Below are positions 39,974 to 49,924 of a stretch of DNA of 64,000 nucleotides, one piece after another. Made by a program: the position numbers and the translations under genes. Numbering within the stretch: the first letter of the stretch is position 1; each line of letters starts with the position of its first letter. This DNA comes from Lithodes maja. Taxonomy: Eukaryota; Arthropoda; Malacostraca; Decapoda; Lithodidae. The notes below the pieces were generated by a model. That model ran no database searches and was not told where the DNA came from. It worked only from the letters and a program-made list of their open reading frames with translations. The DNA lies in assembly GCA_037953745.1 (NCBI GenBank), contig JBAKBP010001391.1:151166-215165 (forward strand), read 5' to 3'.

Positions 39974-42927
39974 GAAATAAATTGGGAGGGGTACGTACAA
40001 AAAAGAAAGGAACGGGCAGGGACGAGAACAATAGGGAAAATACTGGAAACGCTAAGTTCATGTATACAAATATTGATGGGTTAATTTCCAAAAAGATTGA
40101 GTTTGACGAATATGTAAAGAGAGAGAGGCCCGGGGTAGTATGTTTGACTGAAACTAAGCTTAACCAGGAGGTAGACACGAATATAATTAGTTGTGCAGGA
40201 TACAGTACATGGAGAAGAGACAGGTTAGGAAAGCTAGGAGGAGGAGTGTTGATCATGGTAGATAATAAAATTACTGCTAAAGAATTAAAACTTGGTGATA
40301 GCATTGCTGAAGTGGTAGCAGTTGAAATTGAGGATAATGATAGGTCAAAATTGGACATTGTATCAGTTTATTTACCTCCTAAGACTAAATCTTGGAGCAA
40401 CGATGAATATAATGAATTAATTTTGGAAACCTTGCATATGTTAGAAATTATTTGTAAAAGGAAAAATAGGCTTATTCTTGCAGGGGACTTTAATTGCGGG
40501 GAGGTGGATTGGGAATGTTTGGATGCGGGTTCAAATGAATATACTTGGGGTAGCAAATTTCTTGAACTAACAATGGGGTATCTATTAACACAACACGTTA
40601 TGGAAAATACAAGATTTAGAGGAGGTGATGAACCATCAAGACTAGACTTATTATTCACCAAAGACCCCCAAGAAATAAAGAACCTAACATATTTGAGTCC
40701 CATGGGAAAACGCGATCATGCCGTGATTGAATTTGAATTGACAGTGGAATTTCTGGAAGGCAGAGAGGAGGAACATAGGGAATATAGACTAAATTATAGT
40801 AAGGCGGATTATGAATCATTACGAGGATACTTTGCAAATATAGATTGGTCATTTATTGAGCAAGAACAGAATATTCAGGTAAAATACACCATGTTACTAG
40901 ACATTTATAGGGAGGGGGTAGATAAATATGTACCAACATTTAAGGATAGAAAGCTGGTTAAGGAGAAAGAGTGGTTTAACATGCGATGTCACATTGCCCA
41001 GAACAAAAAGGACTCTGCATGGAATAAAGTGAGAAGGAGACACACTGAGGAAAAATGGAATGAGTATAAGAATGCTAGAAACAACTATGTCAAGACTATA
41101 AGAGAGGAGAAAAAGAACTTTGAAAAAGATATAGTAAACAAATGTAATAAAGAACCCAAACTGTTCTATAGTTATATCAACGGCAACACAAAAATAAAGG
41201 ACAAAATAACAAAGCTTAGGGTAGAGGGTCAATTATATGAAGACACAGTGGGTATGTGTGAAATTATGAATGATACATTAACATCCGTGTTTGTGGAGGA
41301 GGATGACTATGTAGAACCTGTGGTGGAATTGAACGAGATACAGGGACTAGAGTCGATAGAAGTCAACAAGGATGAACTAAAATCATTGTTGGAAGAATTG
41401 GACGTGAGAAAATCTATGGGCCCAGATAACATTGCTGGATGGGTATTGAGAGAATGTTCTGAACAACTAGTGAGACCTATTTTTAATATTGTTCAACACT
41501 CATTAAACAAGGGGGAACTTCCCTTAGAATGGAAACAAGCAAATATAACTCCAATATATAAAAGTGGAAATAAAGAAGACCCGCTAAATTATCGACCGGT
41601 ATCCTTAACGAGTGTTATATGCAAGCTTTGTGAAAAGATTATTAGAAAAAGATGGGTGGGTATGTTGGAGGAGAGAGAAATAATTTCAAGCAAGCAGTTC
41701 GGGTTCAGAAAAGGTCATTCGTGTACCACAAATTTGTTGAGTTACTATGATAGGGTAATTGACATTGTACAAGGGAGGGAGGGGTGGGTGGATTGTATTT
41801 ACTTAGATTTCAAGAAGGCATTTGATAAGGTGCCTCATAAGAGATTGTTGTGGAAGCTCAGGACTGTGGGGCGGGTTGAGGGAGTATTATTAAAGTGGAT
41901 GGAAAACTATTTAATTGGGAGGGAAATGCGAACAGTAATAAAAGGAAAGTTCTCCTCGTGGAAAAGGGTAAAAAGCGGAGTGCCTCAAGGATCGGTGTTG
42001 GCCCCAATCATGTTTTTGGTTTTCATCAACGACCTTCAAATGGGAATAGGCTCATATATATCTATGTTTGCTGATGATGCAAAATTAATGAAGCATATTA
42101 CAAGTAGGAGTAGTTGTGGAGAATTACAGAGAGACCTAGATAAGTTATATGAGTGGAGTCAAACTTGGAAAATGGAATTCAACACGAGTAAGTGTCAGGT
42201 TCTTGAGATGGGAAAAAGTAAATATAGACCTTCTTGGGGATATAAAATAGGAGATGAAATAATTAGTAAAGCTGTGAAAGCAAAAGACCTAGGGGTAGTT
42301 GTGGCAGACAGCTTGTCACCTGAACAGCATATAAATAAAATAACTGGTGAAACCTATGCAGTGTTGACTAACATGAGAATAGCTCTGAATTATTTAGATG
42401 AAGAGATGTTAGCAAAAATAATAGGGACAATAATACGACCAAGACTGGAGTATGCAGCAGTGGTGTGGTCTCCACACCTTATAAAACATAATAAAAAACT
42501 GGAAAGAGTTCAGAGAGTTGCCACTAAGATGATAGCTAGCCTTAGAGACTTGCCTTATGAGGAAAGATTGGAGAGGCTAAAGCTGCCAACGCTGAGGGAG
42601 AGGAGAGAGAGAGGTGACATGATCATGATGTTTAAGTGTGTGAAAGGTTTTGAGAAGATCGACAAGGGAGATTTTGTGGTGAGGGACGAGGGAAGAACCA
42701 GGGGTCATGATTGTAAGTTGAGGAAAGTTATATGTAAGTCTGATGTAAGAAAGTTCAGCTTCCCGTATAGAAGCATTGAGTGTTGGAATAAGTTGGATGG
42801 GGAGGTGGTGGGAGCAAGAAATATCCAAACTTTTAAAGCAAAATTGGATAAATGTAGAGAGAGAGAGACAGGACAACACGAGCTTAGGCTCAAATCCTGT
42901 ATACTACAATTAGGTGAGTACAATTAG
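39766..42927 (+). CDS. LINE-A2 ORF2: intact endonuclease and reverse transcriptase
   Basis: The frame is 1053 codons with no stop and overlaps ORF1. Recognisable ORF2 sequence begins near 40060 with KFMYTNIDGLISKKIEFDEY (catalytic Asn), then CLTETKLNQE, GDFNCGEVDWECLDAGS, SRLDLLFTKD and KRDHAVIEF. RT blocks: DVRKSMGPDNIAGWVLRECS, LNYRPVSLTSVICKLCEKII, KQFGFRKGHSCTTNLL, IYLDFKKAFDKVPHKRLLWK, SGVPQGSVLAPIMFLVFIND and MFADDAKLMK. C-terminal block: RRERGDMIMMFKCVKGFEKI ... FSFPYRSIECWNKL. All catalytic residues seem present, though the usual S-D-H is R-D-H here. Near 39766-40050 it encodes low-complexity Gly/Arg text, so the start is uncertain. The enzyme would carry out target-primed reverse transcription. 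Confidence 0.9.
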   Translation: MGGKTQEMVYKAKGRSREGKGDGAGDGGEGRERGGGDRERNSPSGGRGRGGGNGARNSPGGDKRRGDKLGNKLGGVRTKKKGTGRDENNRENTGNAKFMYTNIDGLISKKIEFDEYVKRERPGVVCLTETKLNQEVDTNIISCAGYSTWRRDRLGKLGGGVLIMVDNKITAKELKLGDSIAEVVAVEIEDNDRSKLDIVSVYLPPKTKSWSNDEYNELILETLHMLEIICKRKNRLILAGDFNCGEVDWECLDAGSNEYTWGSKFLELTMGYLLTQHVMENTRFRGGDEPSRLDLLFTKDPQEIKNLTYLSPMGKRDHAVIEFELTVEFLEGREEEHREYRLNYSKADYESLRGYFANIDWSFIEQEQNIQVKYTMLLDIYREGVDKYVPTFKDRKLVKEKEWFNMRCHIAQNKKDSAWNKVRRRHTEEKWNEYKNARNNYVKTIREEKKNFEKDIVNKCNKEPKLFYSYINGNTKIKDKITKLRVEGQLYEDTVGMCEIMNDTLTSVFVEEDDYVEPVVELNEIQGLESIEVNKDELKSLLEELDVRKSMGPDNIAGWVLRECSEQLVRPIFNIVQHSLNKGELPLEWKQANITPIYKSGNKEDPLNYRPVSLTSVICKLCEKIIRKRWVGMLEEREIISSKQFGFRKGHSCTTNLLSYYDRVIDIVQGREGWVDCIYLDFKKAFDKVPHKRLLWKLRTVGRVEGVLLKWMENYLIGREMRTVIKGKFSSWKRVKSGVPQGSVLAPIMFLVFINDLQMGIGSYISMFADDAKLMKHITSRSSCGELQRDLDKLYEWSQTWKMEFNTSKCQVLEMGKSKYRPSWGYKIGDEIISKAVKAKDLGVVVADSLSPEQHINKITGETYAVLTNMRIALNYLDEEMLAKIIGTIIRPRLEYAAVVWSPHLIKHNKKLERVQRVATKMIASLRDLPYEERLERLKLPTLRERRERGDMIMMFKCVKGFEKIDKGDFVVRDEGRTRGHDCKLRKVICKSDVRKFSFPYRSIECWNKLDGEVVGARNIQTFKAKLDKCRERETGQHELRLKSCILQLGEYN

Positions 42928-42985
42928 GTGAGTACAGGCCGTGGTTTTCAAAGTGCCTTTTTTTCTGTGACCTAACCTCGCCGCC

Positions 42986-44789
42986 ATGCCGCCCAAGAAG
43001 TGCCGTATCTTTACGTACGCACAGAAATATGACATCGTGAAGGAGTTAGAAAAGGGGAAGAGACAAGCTGAGTTGGCAAGACGACATGAAGTTAACGAGA
43101 GTACAATTTGCACCATTTGGAAGGACAGGGAGAAGATTGCCAACATTATGAAGGGAAACCCTGCAGAAGGTACTCAGGCGTCGATAAAAGTGGGAAATGT
43201 CATCCTAAAGAAGACAGAGAAGCTAATGGTGCGGTATTTGGCGAGGCAAAACAAGAATCATGTGCCGACAGACGGACGGATGATCAGAGAAAAGGCGAAG
43301 AAATATTATGCAGCAGTGGCTCGAATGAACAATGTACAGAACCCCAAACCCTTTAAGGCATCTGCTGGGTGGTTGATGTCCTTCAATAAACGAAACAAAA
43401 TGAAAAGTGTTCGGATCACAGGAGAGACAGCAAGCGCCGACAATGCTGCAGCCAACGAATACCTTGCTTTCTTACGTGAGGTTATTGTGGCCGATGGCTA
43501 CAACTTGGATCAGATTTTTAACTGCGATGAGTCGGGAGTCAACTGGAAGAAAATGCCTAAAAGGTCTTACATTTCTCGCAAGGAGAAGGCAGCAAGGGGC
43601 TACAAAATGGCCAAAGAACGTGTAACCATCTTGTTGACTTGCAATGCTTCCGGCACCTGCAAGATGAAGCCTCTAATCATCCATAAGGCAAAGCGGCCAA
43701 GGCCTTATCGCAATATGGACATGGTCAAGTTGAATGTGCATTGGATGAGCAACAAGAAGGCCTGGATGTCATCAGCGTTGAGCCTCGAATGGTTCGATAA
43801 TCATTTTGTGAAGGATTTGGAAACATTTTGTGCCCGCCAAAACATTGCTTTTAAAGCACTGTTATTGCTTGACAACGCACCCGGACATTCCCGATTGTTG
43901 GTTGATCGGCACCCTAACGTAAAAGTGATGTTCATGCCCCCGAATACTACGTCTTTCCTACAGCCCCTGGACCAGGAGGTGATAGCGTGCTTTAAGGGTG
44001 CGTATGCCACTAAGACTTTCCTGATGCTCGACACTGCCACTGACACCCAAGAAGAACTGTTACTGATGTCAGACGATGAATCAGTCCCTGACTCTCCCAC
44101 CACTCGAAGAACTGTCTGCCCCAGACTCTCCCCCACCACTGAATGAGCAGGCACCAAACGCGCCTCCACCACAACACCAACAGGAACCCGCCGACGGAGC
44201 AGCTATGACAGTGCATGCCTTTTGGAAAAGGTTTCATATTAAGAATGCAGTGGATACGATGGTGGAAGCGTGGGCTGATGTGACAAGAGCTACAATCCAC
44301 CATGCCTGGAGGAATGTTCTAGAGGGGTTACCTGGGCACAAGCTGGATTTACCTGATCAGCCAGTCAGGCTTGAGGCAGTGGTGGAGAGAGCAGTCGAGG
44401 TTGCCAGACGTGTGCCTGGGATGGGTAAAGTGGGGCCAGAAGATATTCAAGGTTTGATTCAGCCACCACAGGAGCCTGATGCCGAGGACCTAATGCAGGA
44501 TTTGGAAGAGGAAGAGCAGGCAGAGGAAGAACATCGGGAAGAAGACGAACCCCAGGAAGAACCGAACACTCCTGGTCTACGGGAATTTGTAGAATTGTCA
44601 CAACGCCTCAGCCATCACATGAACAACTTTGATCCCAAACATGATCGTTCAGCACAGATAATAGCAAGCTTCACTGCTTCCATCCAGCCGTACTTCGACA
44701 TGTTTCATGACAGGATAAATGCACGCCAGCAGACACGAATAACAGAATTCTTTCGACAACGAGCACAGCAACAGGAACAAGTGGCGTAG
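42986..44789 (+). CDS. Tigger transposase, one frameshift
   Basis: This is a pogo/Tigger DDE transposase for TA-target cut-and-paste. The first frame (42986-44146) has MPPKKCRIFTYAQKYDIVKE, a CENP-B-type HTH (KGKRQAELARRHEVNESTIC), a second HTH, then the catalytic blocks FNCDESGVNWKKMPKRSY, LLLLDNAPGHSRLLVDRH and PPNTTSFLQPLDQEVIACFK. At about 44075-44110 the frame shifts. The C-terminal domain (about 44180-44789) continues in another frame with FWKRFHIKNAVDTMVEAWAD, an acidic segment (DLEEEEQAEEEHREEDEPQ) and a final RQQTRITEFFRQRAQ. The DDE core is otherwise intact, so it was active recently. The start follows the LINE-A2 insertion by about 50 bp. Confidence 0.9.
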
Positions 44790-45149
44790 AGTGACTCCGA
44801 CTCCGACCCTCAGCCACCAGATGATTTACTGTCGGGTGTATCAGATGCCGACTACAGTGGCTTCGAGGACTCTGATGCTGAAGCTGGGGAGGGACCTCGC
44901 CTTATCAACGAATGGCTGGCGGCGAGAGCTACCAGACCATCAACTTCATCGCAGTGACGGCGATGGATCCGGGGGGGGAGGGGACGGGGGGGATGCAACA
45001 CTTCATTTATTCAGAGGTAAGAGTTGCAATGGGCAAATCAACCCAATGCACATGTAAAATAACCTTTATAATTGAATTTATTATTATAACATAGGCTTCT
45101 ATGGAGAAAAAGTGGACTTTGTGGAAATCCCCAGAACACCAAAGTACCT

Positions 45150-45821
45150 TTAACCCGTTGAGCCCCGGCTAGTTATAATATTTTGTTCACCCCAGTCCCA
45201 AGCCATTTTCACTTCTTTTTTTTTTTTTTTGCTAAAATGGAAGACAAGGATGAGAAATGGAAAAAAAAAAAAAAAAAAATCACCTCGGACATTTTTTTTT
45301 TGGGGGGGGGGGGGCCTCAAAAAAATTTGTTGAGCCAAAATGGAAGAGAATGGTGAGAAATGAAGAAAAAAATAAAAAAAAAATAATTTCGGTCATTTGA
45401 GGGGGGGGGGGGGGTCGAAAGTTCGTCTCCCCCGCATGACCACCCGCCCGGGAGCACTAGGGTAAAAACTGAGTATGGCATTGTACGGCATACATCCTAA
45501 GGAGTGTCTCACATAAATCTCAAGCCTATAGCTCCCATACGACCGGAGTAATGAAGGTTCAAAGTGGCGGTGAACTAAGGGTGTAAAGTATCCCCACTAA
45601 GCCCACCACCACCAGCCGCGCGGCTGTCTCGGCCCGCTCACACCTACTGGCCCGGCTCCCACACACACTACGGTACCTCCCCCTCCTATTCTCCCGCCAT
45701 TTCCTACCTTACGAGCCACGTAAGTGTTTTTTATATGTCGGACGCACGTGATGCGTCGCTGGGAGTTGGTGATCAAACACTGCCGACGCATCACGTGCGA
45801 CGCTGGGTCTCACTAGGTTAA
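45150..45821. mobile_element. TTAA-Z element, copy 1
   Basis: The element is 672 bp with TTAA at both ends (TTAACCCGTTGAGCCCCGGC; right end inverse TTAACCTAGTGAGACCCAGC). It contains poly-T, poly-A and G runs. A GC-rich right half (gatgcgtcgctgggagttgg, then gcatcacgtgcgacgctggg) is homologous in inverse orientation to 63596-64000. Confidence 0.88.
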
Positions 45822-45946
45822 CATGTAAACATATGGGTTCGGTAACGCGGATTTGGCTAATACGGGCAGTAACCAGAACACATTGGCCGCGTTATTGGAG
45901 GACCAACTGTATATGGATTCGTCTCGTCATTGTCATTCCAACGGTA

Positions 45947-46904
45947 CAGTAAAAGTCCGTTAATCCGACGACCGATGATTCGAATCTCCCAATAGTCCGA
46001 ATTTTTCAATTTGAGGCCAAATCCGAATTCTCCCAATGGTCCGAATTTCAAATAGTCCCAAAGTCCCCTTTTTGAGGCATTAGGCCACTCAAATGACACA
46101 TAATGGAGCACACACATATCATATGTTCATGAATTCACTTTAAAAGTTTACCATTGTCATTGTAGCCTATTACCTACTTCAAAACATTCAGATTAATGGT
46201 CAAAGGAAGCTACTGATATAAACGTTAACACCTTCTTCTTCTTCTTCTTCTTCCACATCGTCTGCTAGAGAGTTTGTTTTGCTCTTGAACGCATCCTTGG
46301 GACGCTCCGATGCGCTACTGGCTTGCACCGCATTTTCTGCAAGCTCATTCAGTCTTGAGCTTGAAAATGCACCTTTGGATGTATTAGCCTTGAGCTTGAA
46401 AACGCACCTTTGGACGTTCCGATACGCTACTATTTATAGTTCAGTGATCGGAGCGTCCCAAGGGTGCTTTCAAGACAACAAGACAAGGGTGCTTTCAATA
46501 CAATATAATATAACAGAGCACATCACAAAAGGAAAATTACAAGAACTTCTCAGGGAGGTGCCGTTGTTAAGGCATTACTTCCCGAACCACATCTGATCTT
46601 AAAGAGCAAGACAAACTCGCTAGTTGACGGAAGAAGAAGAAGACGTTTATATCAGCAGATTCCTTTGACCATTAATCTGAATGTTTTGAAGTAGGTAATA
46701 GGCTACAATGACAATGGTAAACTTTTGAAGTGATTTCATGAACATATGATATGTGTGTGTGCACCATTGTGTCATTTGGGTGGCCTAATGTCTCGATGTT
46801 TTCATCATACACAGGTTCATAGGGGTAAAGTCCGATAATCCGAAAAATCCACTAATCCGAACGAGGGCCGGTCCGCTGCCCTTCGGATTAACGGAAGTTT
46901 ACTG
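45947..46904. mobile_element. Tigger-type MITE containing a long foldback
   Basis: The ends CAGTAAAAGTCCGTTAATCC and (inverse) CAGTAAACTTCCGTTAATCC are flanked by TA and match the element at 493-1513. The centre is not the Tigger fragment seen there. It is an inverted repeat with arms of about 200 bp (46073-46285 and 46600-46796), aagaagaagaag tracts near the arm tips, and a 310-bp loop with a smaller repeat (cttgggacgctccgatgcgc / gatcggagcgtcccaaggg). It is either a second nested element or a foldback derivative. Confidence 0.8.
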
Positions 46905-47129
46905 TATATGAATTTTTAAATTTTGACCAATTTTTAGGCCCGATAGGCCTATTTTAAAGTTTAAAAACTCCATAGACGAGTTATCTATTTATGGATTTTG
47001 TTTGAATTTTGACCAAAAGTACACTTTGACCCGCTGAATCGAATGACGCAAACAGAATTGAAATCTGATCATTAGTTTAGGATTTCGTATTGGACTTGTC
47101 CTCCCAGAAGGGCCCAAATGACCAGTTTT

Positions 47130-47275
47130 TGGACTTTAAAAGTCCTCTGTAGCCCAAACTATAAGTCCTAGGGAATTCTACTTGGTGCCATTTGATTTCT
47201 CTCGACGAGCAGCTTCTATACATGCTCATAGATTGCATTTTCGACCAGCCATTCGCCCAGAATATAAAATATCAA
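47130..47275 (+). repeat. Unknown repeat, copy 2
   Basis: Direct copy of the 38840-39000 repeat. It shares tctgtagcccaaactataag, tttctctcgacgagcagctt and ttcgaccagccattcgcc. Confidence 0.7.
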
Positions 47276-47977
47276 AATAAAGTGCTAATACACAAATCTA
47301 ATATGTGAAGCCACATCACTGACAAACATTCCATAAGCCCACCCAGGAGGTTTATGTCGAGAGCAGTTTTTTTTTAACATGGTTCGATCATCTTGAACTA
47401 TCACCCCTAGTCCACGTCCTTCGAGTCTGTGGTGGCTGTTCAGACAGTCATTGGGAACCTACACATATTGCCAGCTCATGCTCCACACCCCATATCGCCA
47501 TCTTATCTCCACACCCCACACCACCGTCTCACGCTCCACACCACCATCTCCCTCTCCATACCAAAGCCTTTTATGCCAAGCCTGTGTATTCCGTTTAGCT
47601 GTTCTTTACATCATACGATATACCATGCAGTATGGATAATTGGAAAACATTCACTTGATTCCTTTTTGTATTCAAGCCTTCAAATTGATCGCCTAATTTT
47701 TATTTTATTCTAGCCAACACAACAATTTTATTCAGCTTAGGAAGGACTTCAAGGAATCAAGGTGGTTAAAAGTATCTTAATAAATCAAATATGGAGAAGA
47801 AAAACTATACAATATTCCTTGTGATTTTTTATTATATAGAGTTCGGCGTCATATGCATGTCGAGAAGCGAAGATTTGCAGGCCATTCTAATTTTTGCCCC
47901 TTGTGTATCTAATGAGGCAAAGTTCAGCAAAGAACATAATTATACATAGAGTTTAAGCGACCAAGAGTATCGGTAAT
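47276..47977. other. Unassigned; probable 3' side of receptor gene
   Basis: This lies downstream (minus strand) of the receptor stop codon and may include its 3' UTR. A diffuse 'ctccacaccac' repeat occurs at 47480-47560. No other gene is recognised. Confidence 0.45.
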
Positions 47978-48184
47978 TTAACCTTTGGTCCTTGTGATGC
48001 CAGAGATGCAGAGTTCGGCGATGAAAGTTAGGAGAGAGGCGATGAGGCCGAGGCACAGGATGAAGAACACCCCTTGGACGTGCTCCACTGTGAGGGAGAT
48101 GGAGAGACTTTCTTCGGCAATCACCTCCTCTACATTTACCCTTCCCTTGTCTGGCTTCATGTCCTGAGCTTTCTCCCTCTCGTA
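47978..48184 (-). CDS. Ionotropic (glutamate-like) receptor, last coding exon
   Basis: Minus strand: acceptor cataatgcttgcag at 48185, then YEREKAQDMKPDKGRVNVEE, VIAEESLSISLTVEHVQGVF, FILCLGLIASLLTFIAELCI and a short tail to TAA. The hydrophobic segment preceded by LSISLTVEHVQGVFF is the M4 transmembrane helix of the ionotropic receptor / kainate-like glutamate receptor family. The exon starts in phase 0, as the preceding exon ends. It forms the C-terminus of a plasma-membrane ligand-gated channel, probably chemosensory (inference). Confidence 0.82.
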   Translation of the reverse strand, partial: YEREKAQDMKPDKGRVNVEEVIAEESLSISLTVEHVQGVFFILCLGLIASLLTFIAELCISGITRTKG

Positions 48185-48589
48185 CTGCAAGCATTATGTG
48201 GTGTTAGGGTTGGGAAGCTATGGTATAAAAGAGGGTAGATAGGGAGTAAGAGACTAGATGCTTACACCTAAATAATTGGTTGGTGAGATAGTAGACACCA
48301 ATCAAGCAGTGCAATATCTAGGGAAAGCCTCAGTCATATGATAAGGAGTTGCTACTCCTGTTTCATTTGTCTGGCTTCCCTCACTGTTTCTGTTTGTGTC
48401 TCACCTACACAGAGTAGTCCAGGTAGCTCTCACAAACGCCTATTAATTTCACTACACTAAACACGCACACAACATTTCTTTCCAATACTGTGATTTTTTT
48501 TTTTTTAAATTTGGCTCTAAGATCTATCACTTTCAACTTTGGGGAGAGACATTTGTAACAGGTAGCTTTGCCATTTCCCTCCTTCATAA

Positions 48590-48825
48590 AAAAAGGCTGT
48601 AGCTCGATTGGTAGAGAGTTCGCCTGCTAACCGTGAGGTTGACGGTTCGACCCTCGGGCCAGCCAGTGAGTTATTGGCAGACGTCAGTGCTGTTGGTGAA
48701 CGGCGCGGTCTAGCAATCTGTGGCAACTATTCACTAAGTCCCTGATTCATCAGGGCACCCACCCTAGCCTTGCTATTCAGCAGGGAGTGTATGGTGGTAA
48801 AAACTGCATCATCATCATCAAAACA
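48590..48825 (+). mobile_element. SINE-1, copy 2, in the receptor intron
   Basis: The tRNA-like head (ggctgtagctcgattggtag ... gacggttcgaccctcg) and the body tattggcagacgtcagtgct ... agggagtgtatggtggtaaa, with an (ATC)4 tail, match 20037-20277 in inverse orientation at more than 90%. The acceptor-stem part is degenerate. Confidence 0.9.
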
Positions 48826-49469
48826 AATTTTTTGCATTTCCTTGTCCGTCTTATGTCCTCATGGACTTTCTCCCTTTTGTACTACAGTACTGTACAAGCA
48901 TTATGTGGGGTTACGATTGGAAAACAATATTATTTAGAAGGATAGCCAGACAAGTTGGATATGGGTGGAGAGGCTAAAGTAACTAAATGCCTCCACCTCT
49001 TCTATCTCCCTGTTGGCTCACATATTCTCTGTCTTTATCCCTCTCGTACTGTAAGTATTATTAGGTGTCAGTTTGGCCATTAATTTTAGTTAGGAGTATA
49101 GATAAATTTCAAGTGTTTGAGGCATAGGTAAATTTATTGCACTATAATGATACCATGCACATACATTATCCTTACCACATATTCATTATTTCGCACACTA
49201 CATTTAGATTCTATTCACTAGACGATTTATAGGTTGACGGCCGAGTTACATATGCATATTTTTTGACAGCTTTTCTCTGCAATTCTGGTTTGGAAATTTC
49301 TGAATTCAATTTTGCATGTGATTACAAGCAACTACAATTATTTAAGATCAGTAATTTGCCAATATCGATGAAAAAGATACGCTAAAACGCTATAAAATAT
49401 AAAGATGCCAATTGGAAATCACCGGAAAAAAATATAATATAACTCGGTCTTGACACTACAGAAACTGAC

Positions 49470-49613
49470 CCTCTTGTAGACCCTGAGACTGTCCTGGAAC
49501 CAGTAAGTGACCAGACCGCTCTCAGCCACCCAGGTCACGGCCCGGTCCATGTTGGTCTTGAGGGGGGAGTGACTCTGTAGGCCCAGGGCCACGCTGAAGG
49601 CATTGAAACACTC
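49470..49613 (-). CDS. Ionotropic receptor, penultimate coding exon
   Basis: A 144-nt minus-strand exon: acceptor cctatatttcag, donor AAGAGG|gtcagt. It encodes ECFNAFSVALGLQSHSPLKT, NMDRAVTWVAESGLVTYWFQ and DSLRVYKR. The pattern G-L-Q-x-x-S-P-L-x-x-x-x-D-R ... E-x-G-L-V-x-x-W-F is the end of the S2 half of the ligand-binding domain in arthropod ionotropic receptors, just before M4. It is in phase with the last exon. Upstream exons were not found to the right within the window. Confidence 0.82.
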
Positions 49614-49920
49614 CTGAAATATAGGAAGCAATTATAAACTGCTACCTTGAAACAAAATTAATGTGCAGACAATCTGGCTATGTATCAAAGTTCTTACAGT
49701 ACTCTATTAACCATTGTATGGCTGCAGTATGTCCTTACTTTACTGGGAGAACTTTTACATAGTACAGATACATATGGACAATTTATAGTTTATTTACAAA
49801 AGCAACAATGTATTTGGCAAACTGTTCATCTGAATAAAAAAGGCAATGCATTAGTAATAAAACATAGTACATATAAGTATTTTGAATCTTTGTTAAATGC
49901 AAGAGATGGAAGGGAAGCAG
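49614..49920. other. Receptor intron, unassigned
   Basis: AT-rich sequence with no recognisable exon or repeat before the LINE-E tail. Confidence 0.45.
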
Positions 49921-49924
49921 TGGT

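Larger units (their letters stand above)
39345..42936 (+). mobile_element. LINE-A2 retrotransposon, inserted in Tigger
   Basis: A CR1-group LINE lacks only its 5' end and contains the C-terminal part of ORF1 and all of ORF2. It ends with a hairpin (42868-42900) and two 14-nt tail units, acaattaggtgagt (about 42906-42936). A possible short duplication (acaggtcctg / acaggccgtg) flanks it. The matching tail and hairpin at LINE-A show they are related families. Confidence 0.88.
39064..45909 (+). mobile_element. Tigger transposon with both ends, 6.8 kb including inserts
   Basis: The left end CAGTTGGTCCTCCGGTAACG and the inverse of the right end, CAGTTGGTCCTCCAATAACG, are flanked by TA (39062-39063 and 45910-45911). 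Both ends also carry internal acgcggatttgg motifs. The transposase gene is at 42986-44789. LINE-A2 is inserted in the 5' untranslated part and TTAA-Z in the 3' part. Without inserts the element would be about 2.6 kb, the usual size of an autonomous Tigger. Confidence 0.9.

Noticed and set aside
45284..45415. G-rich runs as regulatory G-quadruplexes
   Set aside because: Homopolymer tracts inside a TTAA element next to poly-A and poly-T runs; nothing ties them to a gene.
48590..48662. Possible tRNA gene on the plus strand
   Set aside because: Same SINE-1 head with a degraded acceptor stem, a shared body and an (ATC)n tail.
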